64,000 nt of DNA from Pseudomonadota bacterium. Lineage in GTDB: Bacteria > Pseudomonadota > Alphaproteobacteria > Azospirillales > Azospirillaceae. Under the pieces are notes generated by a model that saw only the letters and a program-made list of their open reading frames with translations, made no database searches and was not told where the DNA came from. The stretch covers positions 10,548 to 74,547 of the forward strand of contig JAFAFA010000093.1 of assembly GCA_023423695.1 (NCBI GenBank). Direction: 5' to 3'. Position 1 is the first letter of the stretch. Every line of letters begins with the position of its first letter. The translations under genes were made by a program, and so were the position numbers. Shown piece by piece: positions 8,342 through 17,765 of this stretch.

Positions 8342-11300
8342 CTATACCAACATGCCCCGCGTCCGAGCCAGCCCCAACTTGACAGTACTTGGCTGTGGCA
8401 TTAGCCCGATCCGGGCTGTCGCACCCCAAAGTTCTCCGCCGTCCCGCGACTGAAAACGTGCCTTCCGCACGAAATTGCCCCGGACCAAGTCGTGCAGCAC
8501 GGCCGTTGCTTCGGCCTCGGACATCCCGGCATCGGCGGCGATGCGGTCAAGATGGCGCCAGTTCCACCGGCGGTCGCACAGGGCGGCGTAGACTTTCCTG
8601 GCACGCTCCGACGCGCCAACGTGGAGCGCCGGGCCCATCGGCCAAGTGTTCGAGGCGAGCGTAGGCAGGTGCGAATGCTGATCGACCCCGCCGGACTTGT
8701 AGCGCACCGTGATCTCCAGCCTGAACTCGCCCCACCCCTGGCTTTCGACCGCGAAGCAGCTGTCCCGGTCACGGACCCGCCGCACCGGGTTGCGGATGCT
8801 CTCGTGCAGGACATATTCGACCTCGCGGATGCCATCCAGCACGTCCGGTTCGGCGTCGACGAAGACGCACCACCCATACTGGTTGGTCTCCCGCCGGCTC
8901 TGAAGGCGGGAGTAGGTGCCGAACCGGATCGCTGACGGTGACGGGCTATGCCCGACGAGATGCTGGAGCAAGGCGGTGCATTCGCGGCCGGGATCAATGT
9001 CCTTCCGGGATTGCAGGAACCGCAGGACGTCGGCCAGACGCACGCCGAGGCCGTGCGACAGTTCGGTCCGCAGGTCGTCCGAACCCATGCTGACTCGAAG
9101 GCATTGCAGCAGCAACCCGAGCGGACGGGTTTCCCGGCTGGCCTCGCCGAATCGACGCTCCTCCGACAGCGCATTCTCCAGCGCGCTGACCACGCTGCGC
9201 TGCCGGCCTAGAAGGAAAAACGTGTAGCCGATGACCCGCAGGACGGAATCGTGGCTTTCGATCAAACTGACGATCGCCGCCGGCTTGATTCTGTCAAGCC
9301 GCTTCTCCGCCTCGTGGAAAAGACGACGGTGCACGACGTTGAAGGAATCCATGCTTATGGGTCCGAGAAATTCCTCAGACAGCGGCCGCAATTCATCGGC
9401 CACCAGCCCTGAGGTGATGCTGGCGATGAGCTCCTCCGACAAAACATTCAGGCTGTCGTGGTCGATATCTTCCCAGTTTTTCATCATGGAGACGATCCGG
9501 GCACGCAGCGCCGCGCGATTGTATGTCTTCGGATTTAGGCGATCATGATGCCGCACTTCCCGGATCAGCCGCTGGCGCGCCGGTTCGCTGTCGAGGACCG
9601 CCCTCAGGATGCCGGCCTGGACGGGCCGAGTTTCGGAGAAGCCACTGGCCTGACTGTCCAGGAAGATGAAGTCCCAGGCCAGCCAGCGCGCCGCGCCGGG
9701 TAGGGTGGCGCGAAGTCGGCCGATGGCAGCGGCCCGGTCCGCCGCCACAGTATTGTCTTCTCGTCGCCATCCCGCGGCGCTCCACAGCGCCGTCAGATAA
9801 TCCCTGAGGGCACCTCTGGTCTTATCCAGGGCCAGACCGGCGGACGCGGCAAGCTCGGCGACACCTTCGGCGCACGCGCGGTACCGGGCCTGGATGTTCG
9901 GGTCGACGCAGTCGCCCAATAGATCGAGAATGCCGTCAGCCACGGAGGCGGCGCCTTTGAGCGATGCGGCTTCGCCGGACAACCGTTGCAGGGCGCGCCA
10001 ATCGGGAAAAGCGCGGTACGGCATCCAATCGCGCAGACCTTGCGCGAAGTTTTCGGCGTCTCCCCCCGTTCCGGGCACGGCAATGACAGGAACGCCGGCC
10101 CTATCCGCAGCATCGCAGACAGCAGCCACGCCGCCGTTGCCGCCGAGTGCCACCACCACGTCGCACTCCGCCACCATGGCCTCGGCCCAGATACCCTCCG
10201 GGATCATTCTCGGCTCGACGTCAGTATGGAAGTCTGGCTTTCGATATTCCTCGACGAGTTGGACCAGACGTTGCTCCAACGGCTGGGCATTATCGAGGGA
10301 TTCCACAAAGGCACGCGCGACGACGTGGTCGACTCCCGGCCAGCCTCCGCACACCAGGACATACCCGGCACGGGCAAGACCTTGGCCCAATTGGCCCGCG
10401 ACCCGCCAAGCCTCGGGCGGCAAGTCGGGTCTGCCCGTCCCGACCACCAAGACCCGGCGCTGGACGGCGCCGAGCAGGTCGCCGAGCGGCCTTGCTGGAA
10501 CGACGAAGGTCAGCTCGTCTCCGTGCCGCGCGCTCGCCGCCAAGCCCAGCAGGCCGTCCTCATCCCACACCGGCGTTCCGCTCGATCCCGGCGGCGGCAC
10601 GCGGGCGAAACGCACGCCGAACCCTTCTTCGCTCACGGACTCGACGGTTCCGCGCATGAAGAATGGGCCCTCGTTCTCACCGCCGGACGTCAACACCGCC
10701 ACGACCTCACGACCGACCAAGGGGCGATCCGTTGAGACGACCGGCTCGGTGGAGGCAACCGCCAAGTCCGTGATGTCCCCAGCAAGCTCGATGAGCGCGA
10801 GGTCGTCGGCCGCGGGGCCGAACGGCTCGGGAAGTTGGGGTGATCCACGCAGAGGACTGTGAATGAGTGTCCTCCCTTTCGCCGACCGGATTCCGCCGGT
10901 GCCGTCGGTCGCCGTGACCCGCAAGTCCCAATTCCACCGCGGGGAAATCCCACCGGAGCGTTCGCGAAGCGCATGGGCGGTGGTGAGGACGTGGCGGGGA
11001 GAGACCACCACGCCGGTCAAGCGCGCCTGCCCTTCATCGTAGACGGACACGACACTTCGGCTGCGGGCCCAGAGCCGTTCCTGCGGAGAGGTGACATCCT
11101 CCTCGGCCCGGACGACCAGCCCGTCGGGCAGGTACAGGTCGACCGCCGCCGCATCCGTTGGAAACAGGACCGGAGCGCGGCCGACCACGATCCCCTGCCC
11201 GTCGGCCGGCGTCCGCCCCGGAAGGACCAGGTCCACACGGATCGAGCCAAGCGGCGCCACCATTTCGATGACATGTCCGCCGGCCAGTTCCACTTCGGCC

Positions 11301-11923
11301 AGTTCCAAGCCCCGCTGCACGCGCCGCACCCAGAGGGAGCGAGGCTGGCGCAGCACGGGCGGCAGCACCTGCGCGATCATGGACGCACCGGGCAGCGACC
11401 ACGCCGTGGCGGGAAGGCGGACGCGCGTGGTCCGGATCCAGGCTAGCGCGTCCGCCTTCCCGTCATCGTCGAGGCTGTTGCGGACCCAGCCCCACAGCGT
11501 TTCGATGCGATCGCTGTCGTCGGCAGTCGTCGGCCCTCCCCGGGTCGCCCAGTAGGTTAGCTCTTCCTGGACCTGAAGCCAAGTGGCGTGCCGCACCGTG
11601 TTGCAGTCGCGGTACGCGGCGCCGGTCCGCAGCCGGAACAGGAGCGCCCAGGCCTGCTCCAGGCGGCACTGCGGGTCGTTCGCCAGTCGGTTCTGCAGGA
11701 TGGACTGCGCCTCCGGCCGAAACACCAGCCCGGTTGCGGCCGCTGTTTCAACGACGTCGCTGAACCACAGGTCGGCCTCGTCGGCGGCGGTTCGGTGCGG
11801 CGCCAGTTCCAGCCGCAGCGCCCGCACGAGTTGCGGCTCGACCCGTCCGGCCAGCGACGCGAGCATCGCCAGTTCCGCCGCGCCGGGAGTAAGGGATTGC
11901 ACCATCGGCGGCCCGTTGCGCAT
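8342..11923 (-). CDS. trypsin-SLOG-pYEATS-winged-helix conflict protein
   Basis: 1193 aa; the start is the ATG at 11923, which overlaps the vWA stop (TGATG). Residues 1-280 (LTPGAAELAMLASLAGR, VRALRLELAPHR, ADLWFSDVVE) are a conserved-looking N-terminal region. A trypsin-like domain spans about 285-480, with H317 in LTTAHAL, D374 in ADDLALIEL and S448 in PPGSSGTPVW, so the triad is intact. A SLOG domain follows at about 489-640 (RRVLVVGTGR, VLVCGGWPGVDHVVA, VVVALGGNGGVAAVCDAA). Around 1000-1085 a pYEATS-like beta-sandwich is visible (YGWCVFVDAEPDVLDGI, VEYVLHESI, GWGEFRLEI). The C-terminus (about 1100-1170) looks like a winged helix. It is the last gene of a MoxR-vWA operon, probably the effector or core subunit. 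A SLOG-sensed signal activating the protease is inferred. Confidence 0.82.
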   Translation of the reverse strand: MRNGPPMVQSLTPGAAELAMLASLAGRVEPQLVRALRLELAPHRTAADEADLWFSDVVETAAATGLVFRPEAQSILQNRLANDPQCRLEQAWALLFRLRTGAAYRDCNTVRHATWLQVQEELTYWATRGGPTTADDSDRIETLWGWVRNSLDDDGKADALAWIRTTRVRLPATAWSLPGASMIAQVLPPVLRQPRSLWVRRVQRGLELAEVELAGGHVIEMVAPLGSIRVDLVLPGRTPADGQGIVVGRAPVLFPTDAAAVDLYLPDGLVVRAEEDVTSPQERLWARSRSVVSVYDEGQARLTGVVVSPRHVLTTAHALRERSGGISPRWNWDLRVTATDGTGGIRSAKGRTLIHSPLRGSPQLPEPFGPAADDLALIELAGDITDLAVASTEPVVSTDRPLVGREVVAVLTSGGENEGPFFMRGTVESVSEEGFGVRFARVPPPGSSGTPVWDEDGLLGLAASARHGDELTFVVPARPLGDLLGAVQRRVLVVGTGRPDLPPEAWRVAGQLGQGLARAGYVLVCGGWPGVDHVVARAFVESLDNAQPLEQRLVQLVEEYRKPDFHTDVEPRMIPEGIWAEAMVAECDVVVALGGNGGVAAVCDAADRAGVPVIAVPGTGGDAENFAQGLRDWMPYRAFPDWRALQRLSGEAASLKGAASVADGILDLLGDCVDPNIQARYRACAEGVAELAASAGLALDKTRGALRDYLTALWSAAGWRREDNTVAADRAAAIGRLRATLPGAARWLAWDFIFLDSQASGFSETRPVQAGILRAVLDSEPARQRLIREVRHHDRLNPKTYNRAALRARIVSMMKNWEDIDHDSLNVLSEELIASITSGLVADELRPLSEEFLGPISMDSFNVVHRRLFHEAEKRLDRIKPAAIVSLIESHDSVLRVIGYTFFLLGRQRSVVSALENALSEERRFGEASRETRPLGLLLQCLRVSMGSDDLRTELSHGLGVRLADVLRFLQSRKDIDPGRECTALLQHLVGHSPSPSAIRFGTYSRLQSRRETNQYGWCVFVDAEPDVLDGIREVEYVLHESIRNPVRRVRDRDSCFAVESQGWGEFRLEITVRYKSGGVDQHSHLPTLASNTWPMGPALHVGASERARKVYAALCDRRWNWRHLDRIAADAGMSEAEATAVLHDLVRGNFVRKARFQSRDGGELWGATARIGLMPQPSTVKLGLARTRGMLV

Positions 11924-12915
11924 CAGGCTCCTCCGACCAGCGCGGCGAGCGGAACGTCCCGCACGCCGGTTCCGCGATCCCAGGTGATCAAGCGGAGGTG
12001 ACGGGTCAGCCCGCTGTTGCCGTACCGGCTTGCCGGATAAGGGGACAGGACGGTCAGGGGCACCTGCGCCGCCGTCATTCGCCGCAGGAAGCCCTTCCAC
12101 TGCACGGTGTGCAGGCGCCGTTCGAGCGCGGTGCCGCGCATCACGCCCAGATCCGACACCACCAAAACCGGCGTGCCCAGCCTGGGCGGGTCATAGGCGA
12201 CCATTGTGAAGCCGTCCTCGCCGCTCACCCCAGACGATGGGCAATGATCGAAGTACCGGATCGACAGCGCGTCGACGCCGACGATGCGCCCCAACTGGTC
12301 GACCAGCCGCGCGGCGTCCTCCAGAAACGGGGCCATGTGCGGCGAGGTGTCGACCAGCATCTGCAGCCCCGACGCCAATGTGGAAACCGGCCGCCGCGGG
12401 ACCGTCGTCATCGGCCGGCCTGCGGCTATGGCCGCGACGACCGCGGGTACATCCACCTCGCCACGCCGCATCCGCACGGCCGACAGCCGGCCGAGGATCG
12501 CCCGGCCGAGCTTCGGTTCGAACAGCGGGGCGATCGGGGCATCGAACAGGGGCCTGTGCTCCTCGGGCGAGGGAAGCGGAAGCGGGCCGACGTCCGCCCG
12601 AACGGTGACCGCCTCCGGAGCCGTCTCCTGCGTCGTCTTCGGAACCGGGGCCGTCAGGTGCCGCAGCCGCAACGGCCGGACGGGTGGCTGCGTGGATGAG
12701 TTGGGCGGCGGGGGCATCCGGTCGTACGGAGGGAAGCCGATCCTTTCCCGACGCCGTTCCTCATCGGGGCTGGTGGACGCCACGGTTTTCGGTTCGGGCA
12801 CGCTCCAGCCAAGGGTGGCTAGTGCGACCGCGCGCCGGACGGGGTCTGCCGCCACGCCCGGGAAGCCGAGCGCGCGAACCACGTCACCGATGGGTGCTGG
12901 GCGGACGGAACGCAT
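11923..12915 (-). CDS. vWA-domain protein partnered with MoxR ATPase
   Basis: 330 aa. The N-terminus (IGDVVRALGFPG, AVALATLGW) and a proline-rich linker lead into a C-terminal von Willebrand A domain with the MIDAS-like segment LQMLVDTSPHM and a later strand PVLVVSDLGVMRG. Such proteins resemble the SAV_2336 N-terminal-related group. It starts 3 bp after the MoxR stop and overlaps the next start by one base, so the three proteins should be made together. In MoxR systems the vWA protein binds metal and is the adaptor remodelled by the AAA+ ATPase; that role is inferred here. DTSPHM departs from the classical DxSxS (H at position 5), so metal binding may be altered. Confidence 0.75.
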   Translation of the reverse strand: MRSVRPAPIGDVVRALGFPGVAADPVRRAVALATLGWSVPEPKTVASTSPDEERRRERIGFPPYDRMPPPPNSSTQPPVRPLRLRHLTAPVPKTTQETAPEAVTVRADVGPLPLPSPEEHRPLFDAPIAPLFEPKLGRAILGRLSAVRMRRGEVDVPAVVAAIAAGRPMTTVPRRPVSTLASGLQMLVDTSPHMAPFLEDAARLVDQLGRIVGVDALSIRYFDHCPSSGVSGEDGFTMVAYDPPRLGTPVLVVSDLGVMRGTALERRLHTVQWKGFLRRMTAAQVPLTVLSPYPASRYGNSGLTRHLRLITWDRGTGVRDVPLAALVGGA

Positions 12916-12918
12916 GCC

Positions 12919-13845
12919 TTACGTCACCTTGCCGCCGGATATCGCCTCGAGGACCGCGGTGCGGGTGGCGGCATCGCCCGTCAGTTCCATCCGTCGCCAT
13001 GCCCGTACGAAGTCGAGGAACTCGGCGGCATTGGCGCCCGACTGCTCGGACGGCACGGCGGCGAGGTAGGCGAGGTAATAGTCCGCCAGCTCCTCCAGGT
13101 CGCTCTGGCCGTTTCCCAGGCGGTGGAGCGCGGCGATCGCCACGAGTTCCGGCTTCCCGGGACTCGCGATCACCAGTTCGACGCAGCGGCGCAGGAAGGC
13201 CGGCGGGAGATCGCGTTCCTCGTTGGTCGTCAGGATCACCAGCGGGACCCGGTCTGTCTTAGCGCGGATCACCTTGGACAGCTCGGGAACCGGGAATTCC
13301 AGGTTGCCTAAGGGGCCGAGCAGGTTGTTCGGCACGTCCGGATCGGCCTTGTCGATCTCATCGATGAGGACCACCCAGGGCGCGCCGACCGTCAGGCCCG
13401 CCGGCTGGTCGCCCTTGCGCGGGAGGGCCGCCGCCTGCTCCGCGTCGAAGGCCCAGAATAGCGGCCCGGGACGGAGGTAGTGCGCCTCGCTCCTGAAGAG
13501 CCGTTTCGCCTGCGCATCCTGCAGGCGCCGGAGATGGTCCACCTCGTACAGCAGGTCCTGCGCCTGCGTGCGCGTTCCGACGGTGCGCCCGATGTAGTTC
13601 CACCCCGCCTTGGCCTTCACCGCGCGCGCCAGCGACGATTTCCCGACGCCGGACGGGCCGCGCACAAGGAGGGGCCGTCCCGTCGCCAGGGCCAGGTTGA
13701 GCCGCAGCCGGATGGTGTCATTGAAGACGTAGCAGTCGTCCAGGGACCGGTCGGCCGCCTCCGTGCCGTGGTCCACGAGGCGCCGCATCGGCTGCTCGGC
13801 GCCGTCGTCGAAGAAGGGGTGGTAGGAATAGGGGTGTTCAGGCAT
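12919..13845 (-). CDS. MoxR-type AAA+ ATPase
   Basis: 308 aa from the ATG at 13845 (MPEHPYSYHPFF), which overlaps the TIR stop by 8 bases; the frame is open up to 13905 but the internal ATG fits the operon better. Walker A is GPSGVGKSS (63-71), Walker B is VVLIDEIDKADPD (158-170), and sensor 1 plus arginine fingers lie in TTNEERDLPPAFLRRC (206-221). The length and motif spacing are those of MoxR-family chaperone ATPases, which act with vWA proteins to remodel partners. Here the partner gene follows directly, flanked by TIR and trypsin/SLOG proteins, the hallmark of NTP-dependent conflict operons. A general MoxR role in enzyme maturation is less likely given these neighbours. Confidence 0.88.
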   Translation of the reverse strand: MPEHPYSYHPFFDDGAEQPMRRLVDHGTEAADRSLDDCYVFNDTIRLRLNLALATGRPLLVRGPSGVGKSSLARAVKAKAGWNYIGRTVGTRTQAQDLLYEVDHLRRLQDAQAKRLFRSEAHYLRPGPLFWAFDAEQAAALPRKGDQPAGLTVGAPWVVLIDEIDKADPDVPNNLLGPLGNLEFPVPELSKVIRAKTDRVPLVILTTNEERDLPPAFLRRCVELVIASPGKPELVAIAALHRLGNGQSDLEELADYYLAYLAAVPSEQSGANAAEFLDFVRAWRRMELTGDAATRTAVLEAISGGKVT

Positions 13846-15145
13846 GGTCGCGCCCATCCGACTGTAGGTGTTCGCAAAGGTTGTCGAATTTGAGTTTCCG
13901 GCCATACAGGTGGTCTTCCCGCTCCAGCGTCTCGATCAACGGCGTGAGCAGGGTTATCCGATCCTTAGGACACGCGGAGACGAGCCCCCCGCCGCATGGC
14001 GTCAAAAGGACGATGCCGCAGTGCGGGATAGTGTCGTTCACCGCCGCGATCAGGTCATCGCACTCCGCCGCAGCTTCCACCTGGGTCCGGAACACCACCG
14101 GGCTACCGTCGCGCCGGCTCGCCTCGGCCAGCACCCGGGCGGCCCTCAGCTTCGTCATTCCCGGTAGACGGCTCTGCAACTTCTTCAGAAGCTCCCTCCG
14201 GAGCGACACCACGCGGTTGAGTTCCTGGACGCTATTCAGGTCCATGATCATCCAACGCTCGTGGCGCAAGCCGCCGGCCCTGGCTACGTAGAGATCGGAC
14301 ACATCGGGTTCGCTGGTGTCCATCAGCACGGCGCGCGCGTCCTTCGGATCCTTTTCCATCTCCAGGAGCAGCTGGACCGCCGCCTCGTCCGGCACCTCGG
14401 CCGCGGCGATCAGGCGGCACAGCCGCCGCAACGCCTTGAGCTTGGCTCCTGCTTTCCCCGGGGGCGTCGCGGAGTCGTGAAACGTCTCGATGGCATCCAT
14501 CACCCGGCCGTGCCGCTGCTCGACAAGGCTCCGGGCGATCTGGCCGGCCTCCGCCGCCGTTTCCAAGACCCGGGACATCGCCGCGTACGCATCCGGATAG
14601 TCGGATAGGATGTCGGCGACCGCCTTGGTCAGCCGGTCTTGCGGCGGCAAACCCAGGGCGGGAAGCGCGGCGACCAACGCATCGGCAATCTCACCGATCG
14701 CTTGGTGCAGAGAGGCCGAATCGGAAGGGTCTTCACAGACGACGAAATTGAACTCGCCGGCGTTCGGCGGCTCAAAGTTTGGCGCCTTTTTGATGTCCGC
14801 GACACTAGTGCCGACGGCAACCGGCATGATCACGACCCCGTCGGATTCGCCGCGGCGGAATGCCAGCATTGCCAGTTCGCTGGAAACCCAAGGCTTTTCG
14901 GCCGTGAGGGACTGCGGCGATATCAGAACGACCGCGCCGGCGCAGGCGTGGATCCATTGTCTCACCTTTTCCCGCCAGGGATCGCCGCCCCGCAGGTTCT
15001 GCCGGTCGTACATCAGCTCGTACCCAGCGTGGGTCACCCCCATCCTGTCTTTCAGCGCGCCGACAAGGCCCTTGAGGAACAGTTCGCCCAGCTCATCGCC
15101 ATTGGTGTGGCTGATGAAGATGCTAGGACCCCTGTTCGGCGGCAT
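13838..15145 (-). CDS. TIR-domain protein, first gene of the MoxR-vWA operon
   Basis: 435 aa. The N-terminal TIR domain shows SIFISHTNGDELGE (8-21), YELMYDRQNLRGGDPW, CAGAVVLISPQSL and WVSSELAML, with E90 at the putative catalytic position. The remaining 250 residues are helical, with a late alpha/beta segment (VVFRTQVEAAAECDDLIAAV) of unknown type. The stop lies inside the MoxR start region, so translation is coupled. In comparable operons TIR acts either as an NAD-depleting effector or a signal maker for a SLOG domain; the last gene of this operon carries SLOG, which favours a signalling role. The roughly 100 bp upstream up to the IS21 end at 15252 should hold the operon promoter. Confidence 0.82.
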   Translation of the reverse strand: MPPNRGPSIFISHTNGDELGELFLKGLVGALKDRMGVTHAGYELMYDRQNLRGGDPWREKVRQWIHACAGAVVLISPQSLTAEKPWVSSELAMLAFRRGESDGVVIMPVAVGTSVADIKKAPNFEPPNAGEFNFVVCEDPSDSASLHQAIGEIADALVAALPALGLPPQDRLTKAVADILSDYPDAYAAMSRVLETAAEAGQIARSLVEQRHGRVMDAIETFHDSATPPGKAGAKLKALRRLCRLIAAAEVPDEAAVQLLLEMEKDPKDARAVLMDTSEPDVSDLYVARAGGLRHERWMIMDLNSVQELNRVVSLRRELLKKLQSRLPGMTKLRAARVLAEASRRDGSPVVFRTQVEAAAECDDLIAAVNDTIPHCGIVLLTPCGGGLVSACPKDRITLLTPLIETLEREDHLYGRKLKFDNLCEHLQSDGRDHA

Positions 15146-15347
15146 GCATATCCCTCCTCATGGCCCCTAACGGAGCTAGCCTGATCCGAGCCCCGCAACC
15201 CCCGTCAGCGGATCTTACGCAACTCGGCGCCGGCTGCAAGAATTGATGCGTCTGTGAATCGGCATGGAATAAGGGTTCATCCGCGCATTCGGTGCTGAGA
15301 CGGACGGCTCGTAGCTGTTGGTGCACATGTGAAGTGGGGAGATTCAC

Positions 15348-15915
15348 ATGATGCAGATCTCGGATCGCGCCCTGCCGCTGGTGCCGGCCGGCCTTCAGGC
15401 GACGGCGGTTATGATCGAACAGGATCGCATCGTCGTCACCGCCCGAACGATTGGAACGGTGGCAACCTGTCCGACCTGCGGAACGGGATCGGACCACGTT
15501 CACAGCCACTATTGGCGCACCATTGCTGACTTGCCGTGGCAGGGACGCCAGATCGTTCTGCGGGTTCAGGTTCGTCGCTTCCGTTGCCGGCACTGCGGAT
15601 CGCGTATCTTTGCCGAGCGCCTGCCCGAGATTGCCTGCAAGGAGCGGCGGACGGGGCGGCTGGCGTTGGCTCAAGCCCAGATTGGTTTGGTGCTGGGCGG
15701 CGAGCCGGGGGCGCGGTTGGCGTCGAAGCTGGCCATGCCGGTGAGTGGCGATACCATCCTGCGCCTCATCCGCAAACTGCCGCCACCACCGTGTTCGCCT
15801 CCGCGGGTGATTGGTGTCGACGACTGGGCATGGCGCCGCAGCCGGCGCTACGGAACCATCGTGTGCGACCTGGAACGCGGCCGGGTGATCGACCTGCTGG
15901 CCGGCAGGACCCAAT
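15348..15915 (+). pseudogene. ISL3-family transposase, 3'-truncated
   Basis: The frame begins MMQISDRALPLVPAGLQ and has the ISL3 N-terminal zinc-finger region (ATCPTCGTGSDHVHSHYWRT, FRCRHCGSRIFAERLPE) and the start of the DDE domain (RVIGVDDWAWRRSRRYGTIV). After DLLAGRT, near 15915, it runs into DNA that belongs to the inverted istA gene, so the second and third catalytic residues are lost. It is not functional. Confidence 0.85.
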
Positions 15916-17140
15916 CCTTGAACGGTGCGCCGTTGCGCAACGCCCCTGGTTTACGCGCCAGGACCGGGACATAGTGCCAGGGATCAAACACCGTTCTGTC
16001 GCGGCCGAAGCAGCGGGCGTGCTCGCCGACGATCCGTCCATCCTGGCACAGTTCGATCCGCTCGGCATAGGCGCGGATTTCCACCGGACGGCCCACCGCG
16101 CCGGCCGTGACCGAATACTTGTTGTTGTCGAAGCGTACCAGGCAGGTCTTCGACACCGAGGCCGGTACCGCATGGAAGCCGTCGAACCGCCCGGCATAGG
16201 GAACCAGACTTGATCGCTCCGCCTCGAACATCTCCCAGACCGTCCGCTCCCGGATTTCAGGATGGCGATACGCCTTGGCGTGGGCGACGCAGCGGTCCAG
16301 GAGCAAGCCGTTGAGTTCGTCGTAGCTCTTCACCCGCAGCCGGGGGGTGAAGAAGCGCTCGCGGACCAAGCCGACCTGATTCTCGACCTGTCCCTTTTCC
16401 CAGCCCGATGCCGGGGTGCAGGCGACCGGATCGACCAGATAATGGCTGCACATCTGCAGGAAGCGCCGGTTGTAGACGCGCTCCTTGCCGGCAAAGATCG
16501 TATCGACCGCCGTCTTCATGTTGTCGTAAATGCCCCGCGTACAGGCGCCTTTGAAGAAGGCAAAGGCCCTGTCGTGGGCGTCGAACACCATCTCCTGGCT
16601 TTCGCGCGGATAGGCCCGCACGAACAGCATCCGGCTGTGACACAGGCGGACATGGGCCACCTTCACCGTGACCGTCGTTCCGTTGATCAGGACGACCTCA
16701 TGGCTCCAGTCGAACTGGTAGGCCTCGCCTGGCGCAAAGCTCAACGGCACGTAGGCTTGGGCGACGGAGGGTCCCTGCTCCTGCCGCCAAACCCGGGCAT
16801 AACGACGGACAGCGTCGTAGCCGCCTTCATAGCCGCGCGACCATAACGTTTCGAACAGCCGAACCAGCGTCAGGCGTTCCCGTGATGCCTTTCCCTCGTT
16901 GGCCAGCAACAGAGCATCCAGCTCTTCACGCCAGGGGCCGATCTTCGGCAAGGGCTGGTTCGTGCGCGTGTAGCGGAACTCCGTGGCCTCCGACCGGATC
17001 ACCTTCCGCACGACCTTCCGGGAAAGCCCAAACTCCCGGCAGATCACCTTGATCGGTTTCTTCTGCACGAAGTAGGCACGACGGATCTTCGCGATCGTTT
17101 CCACAATCAGCATCCCTCGACAGGCCTCCATGTCCTCCAT
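15905..17140 (-). pseudogene. istA: IS21-family IstA transposase, C-terminally truncated
   Basis: About 410 aa of IstA remain: HTH start (KPIKVICREFGLSRKVVRKV), the DDE core (YQFDWSHEVVLING, GIYDNMKTAVDTI, and ASGWEKGQVENQVG with the final Glu) and the C-terminal beta domain (VRFDNNKYSV). The sequence leaves the family after FKDWVLPA at about 15910, where it joins ISL3 DNA. The catalytic core looks complete, but the last 60-80 residues and all of istB are missing, so it should be inactive alone. Confidence 0.85.
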
Positions 17141-17231
17141 GGCGGCCAGTGTGGACCCAAAGCTTCGGGGGTCCCGTTTGGATGCCGATCACCCCCTAAA
17201 CGGGGTCCTTATTCCATGCCGATTCACAGTG

Positions 17232-17432
17232 CTTCCATTCGACGAGGACGCGGCCGGGCACTACGGCGAGATCCGTGCCGATCTTGAGCGGCGCGGCAGC
17301 ATTATCGGACCCTACGATCTGATGATCGCCGCGCATGCCCGCAGCCGGGGCCTAATCGTCGTAACGGGAAACCTGGGTGAGTTTCGGCGTGTCGATGGCC
17401 TTCGGTCGGAAGATTGGCTCATCGACGCCTAA
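17232..17432 (+). pseudogene. vapC: VapC-type PIN toxin, 3' fragment
   Basis: About 66 codons after the IS21 end read VLPFDEDAAGHYGEIRADLE, then GPYDLMIAAHARSRGL and VVTGNLGEFRRVDGL, which is the C-terminal half of a VapC PIN-domain ribonuclease (D, T-N and F motifs). The N-terminal half with the first acidic residues is missing, removed by the IS21 insertion or an adjacent deletion. No vapB antitoxin is visible nearby. Confidence 0.75.
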
Positions 17433-17576
17433 TCCAGAAAAGGAGCCAGAACTGGATGTCGGTCATCAGTCAATGGCTTTGAAGGTCCGCTTCTGGCGGA
17501 TTGTGTTGAAAAAGTCGGTGTTGCCGGCCGCGTGAGACCTTGATTCAATCCTCCTTGGCAGAAGGAGGACCCAGCG

Positions 17577-17720
17577 ATGATGGGCGAGCGGACGGTGATG
17601 CAGGAGGCGCTGTTCTACGAGTTCAGCCTTGAGCGGCATGTCCCGTCGGATCACCTGCTTCGCTCAATCGACCGGTTCGTCAATCGGCAGCATTGTAACG
17701 ATCAGGCGCACGCGCGGTAA
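17577..17720 (+). pseudogene. IS1182/IS5-like transposase, N-terminal fragment
   Basis: The ATG at 17577 opens MMGERTVMQEALFYEFSLER followed by HVPSDHLLRSIDRFV, the typical start of IS1182-type transposases, then unrelated residues to a TAA at 17718. Upstream, GATTGTGTTGAAAAAGTC near 17500 resembles the left terminus of such elements. The rest of the gene is replaced by IS66 debris. Confidence 0.75.
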
Positions 17721-17765
17721 GGGTGTGTATCAGCGCCGAAGTGGGATTCATCGTAAGCAGTGTTC

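Larger units (their letters stand above)
15252..17231. mobile_element. IS21-family element with nested, deleted ISL3 element
   Basis: Inverted ends of at least 20 bp, GTGAATCGGCATGGAATAAG and its complement, lie at about 15254 and 17229. On the right they are followed inward by the start of istA on the minus strand. On the left, immediately inside the end, lies an ISL3-type end (GGTTCATCCGCGCATTCGG) and the 5' part of an ISL3 transposase. The two transposase genes meet head-on near 15905-15915, each lacking its 3' part, and istB is absent. The simplest history is ISL3 insertion near the IS21 right end followed by an internal deletion. No clear target duplication flanks the composite, and a vapC gene is cut at its right end. 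Confidence 0.7.

Noticed and set aside
15250..17235. Intact IS21 with target-site duplication
   Set aside because: istB is missing, istA is truncated, and the flanks (TGCGTC and GTGCTTCC) do not form a clear repeat.
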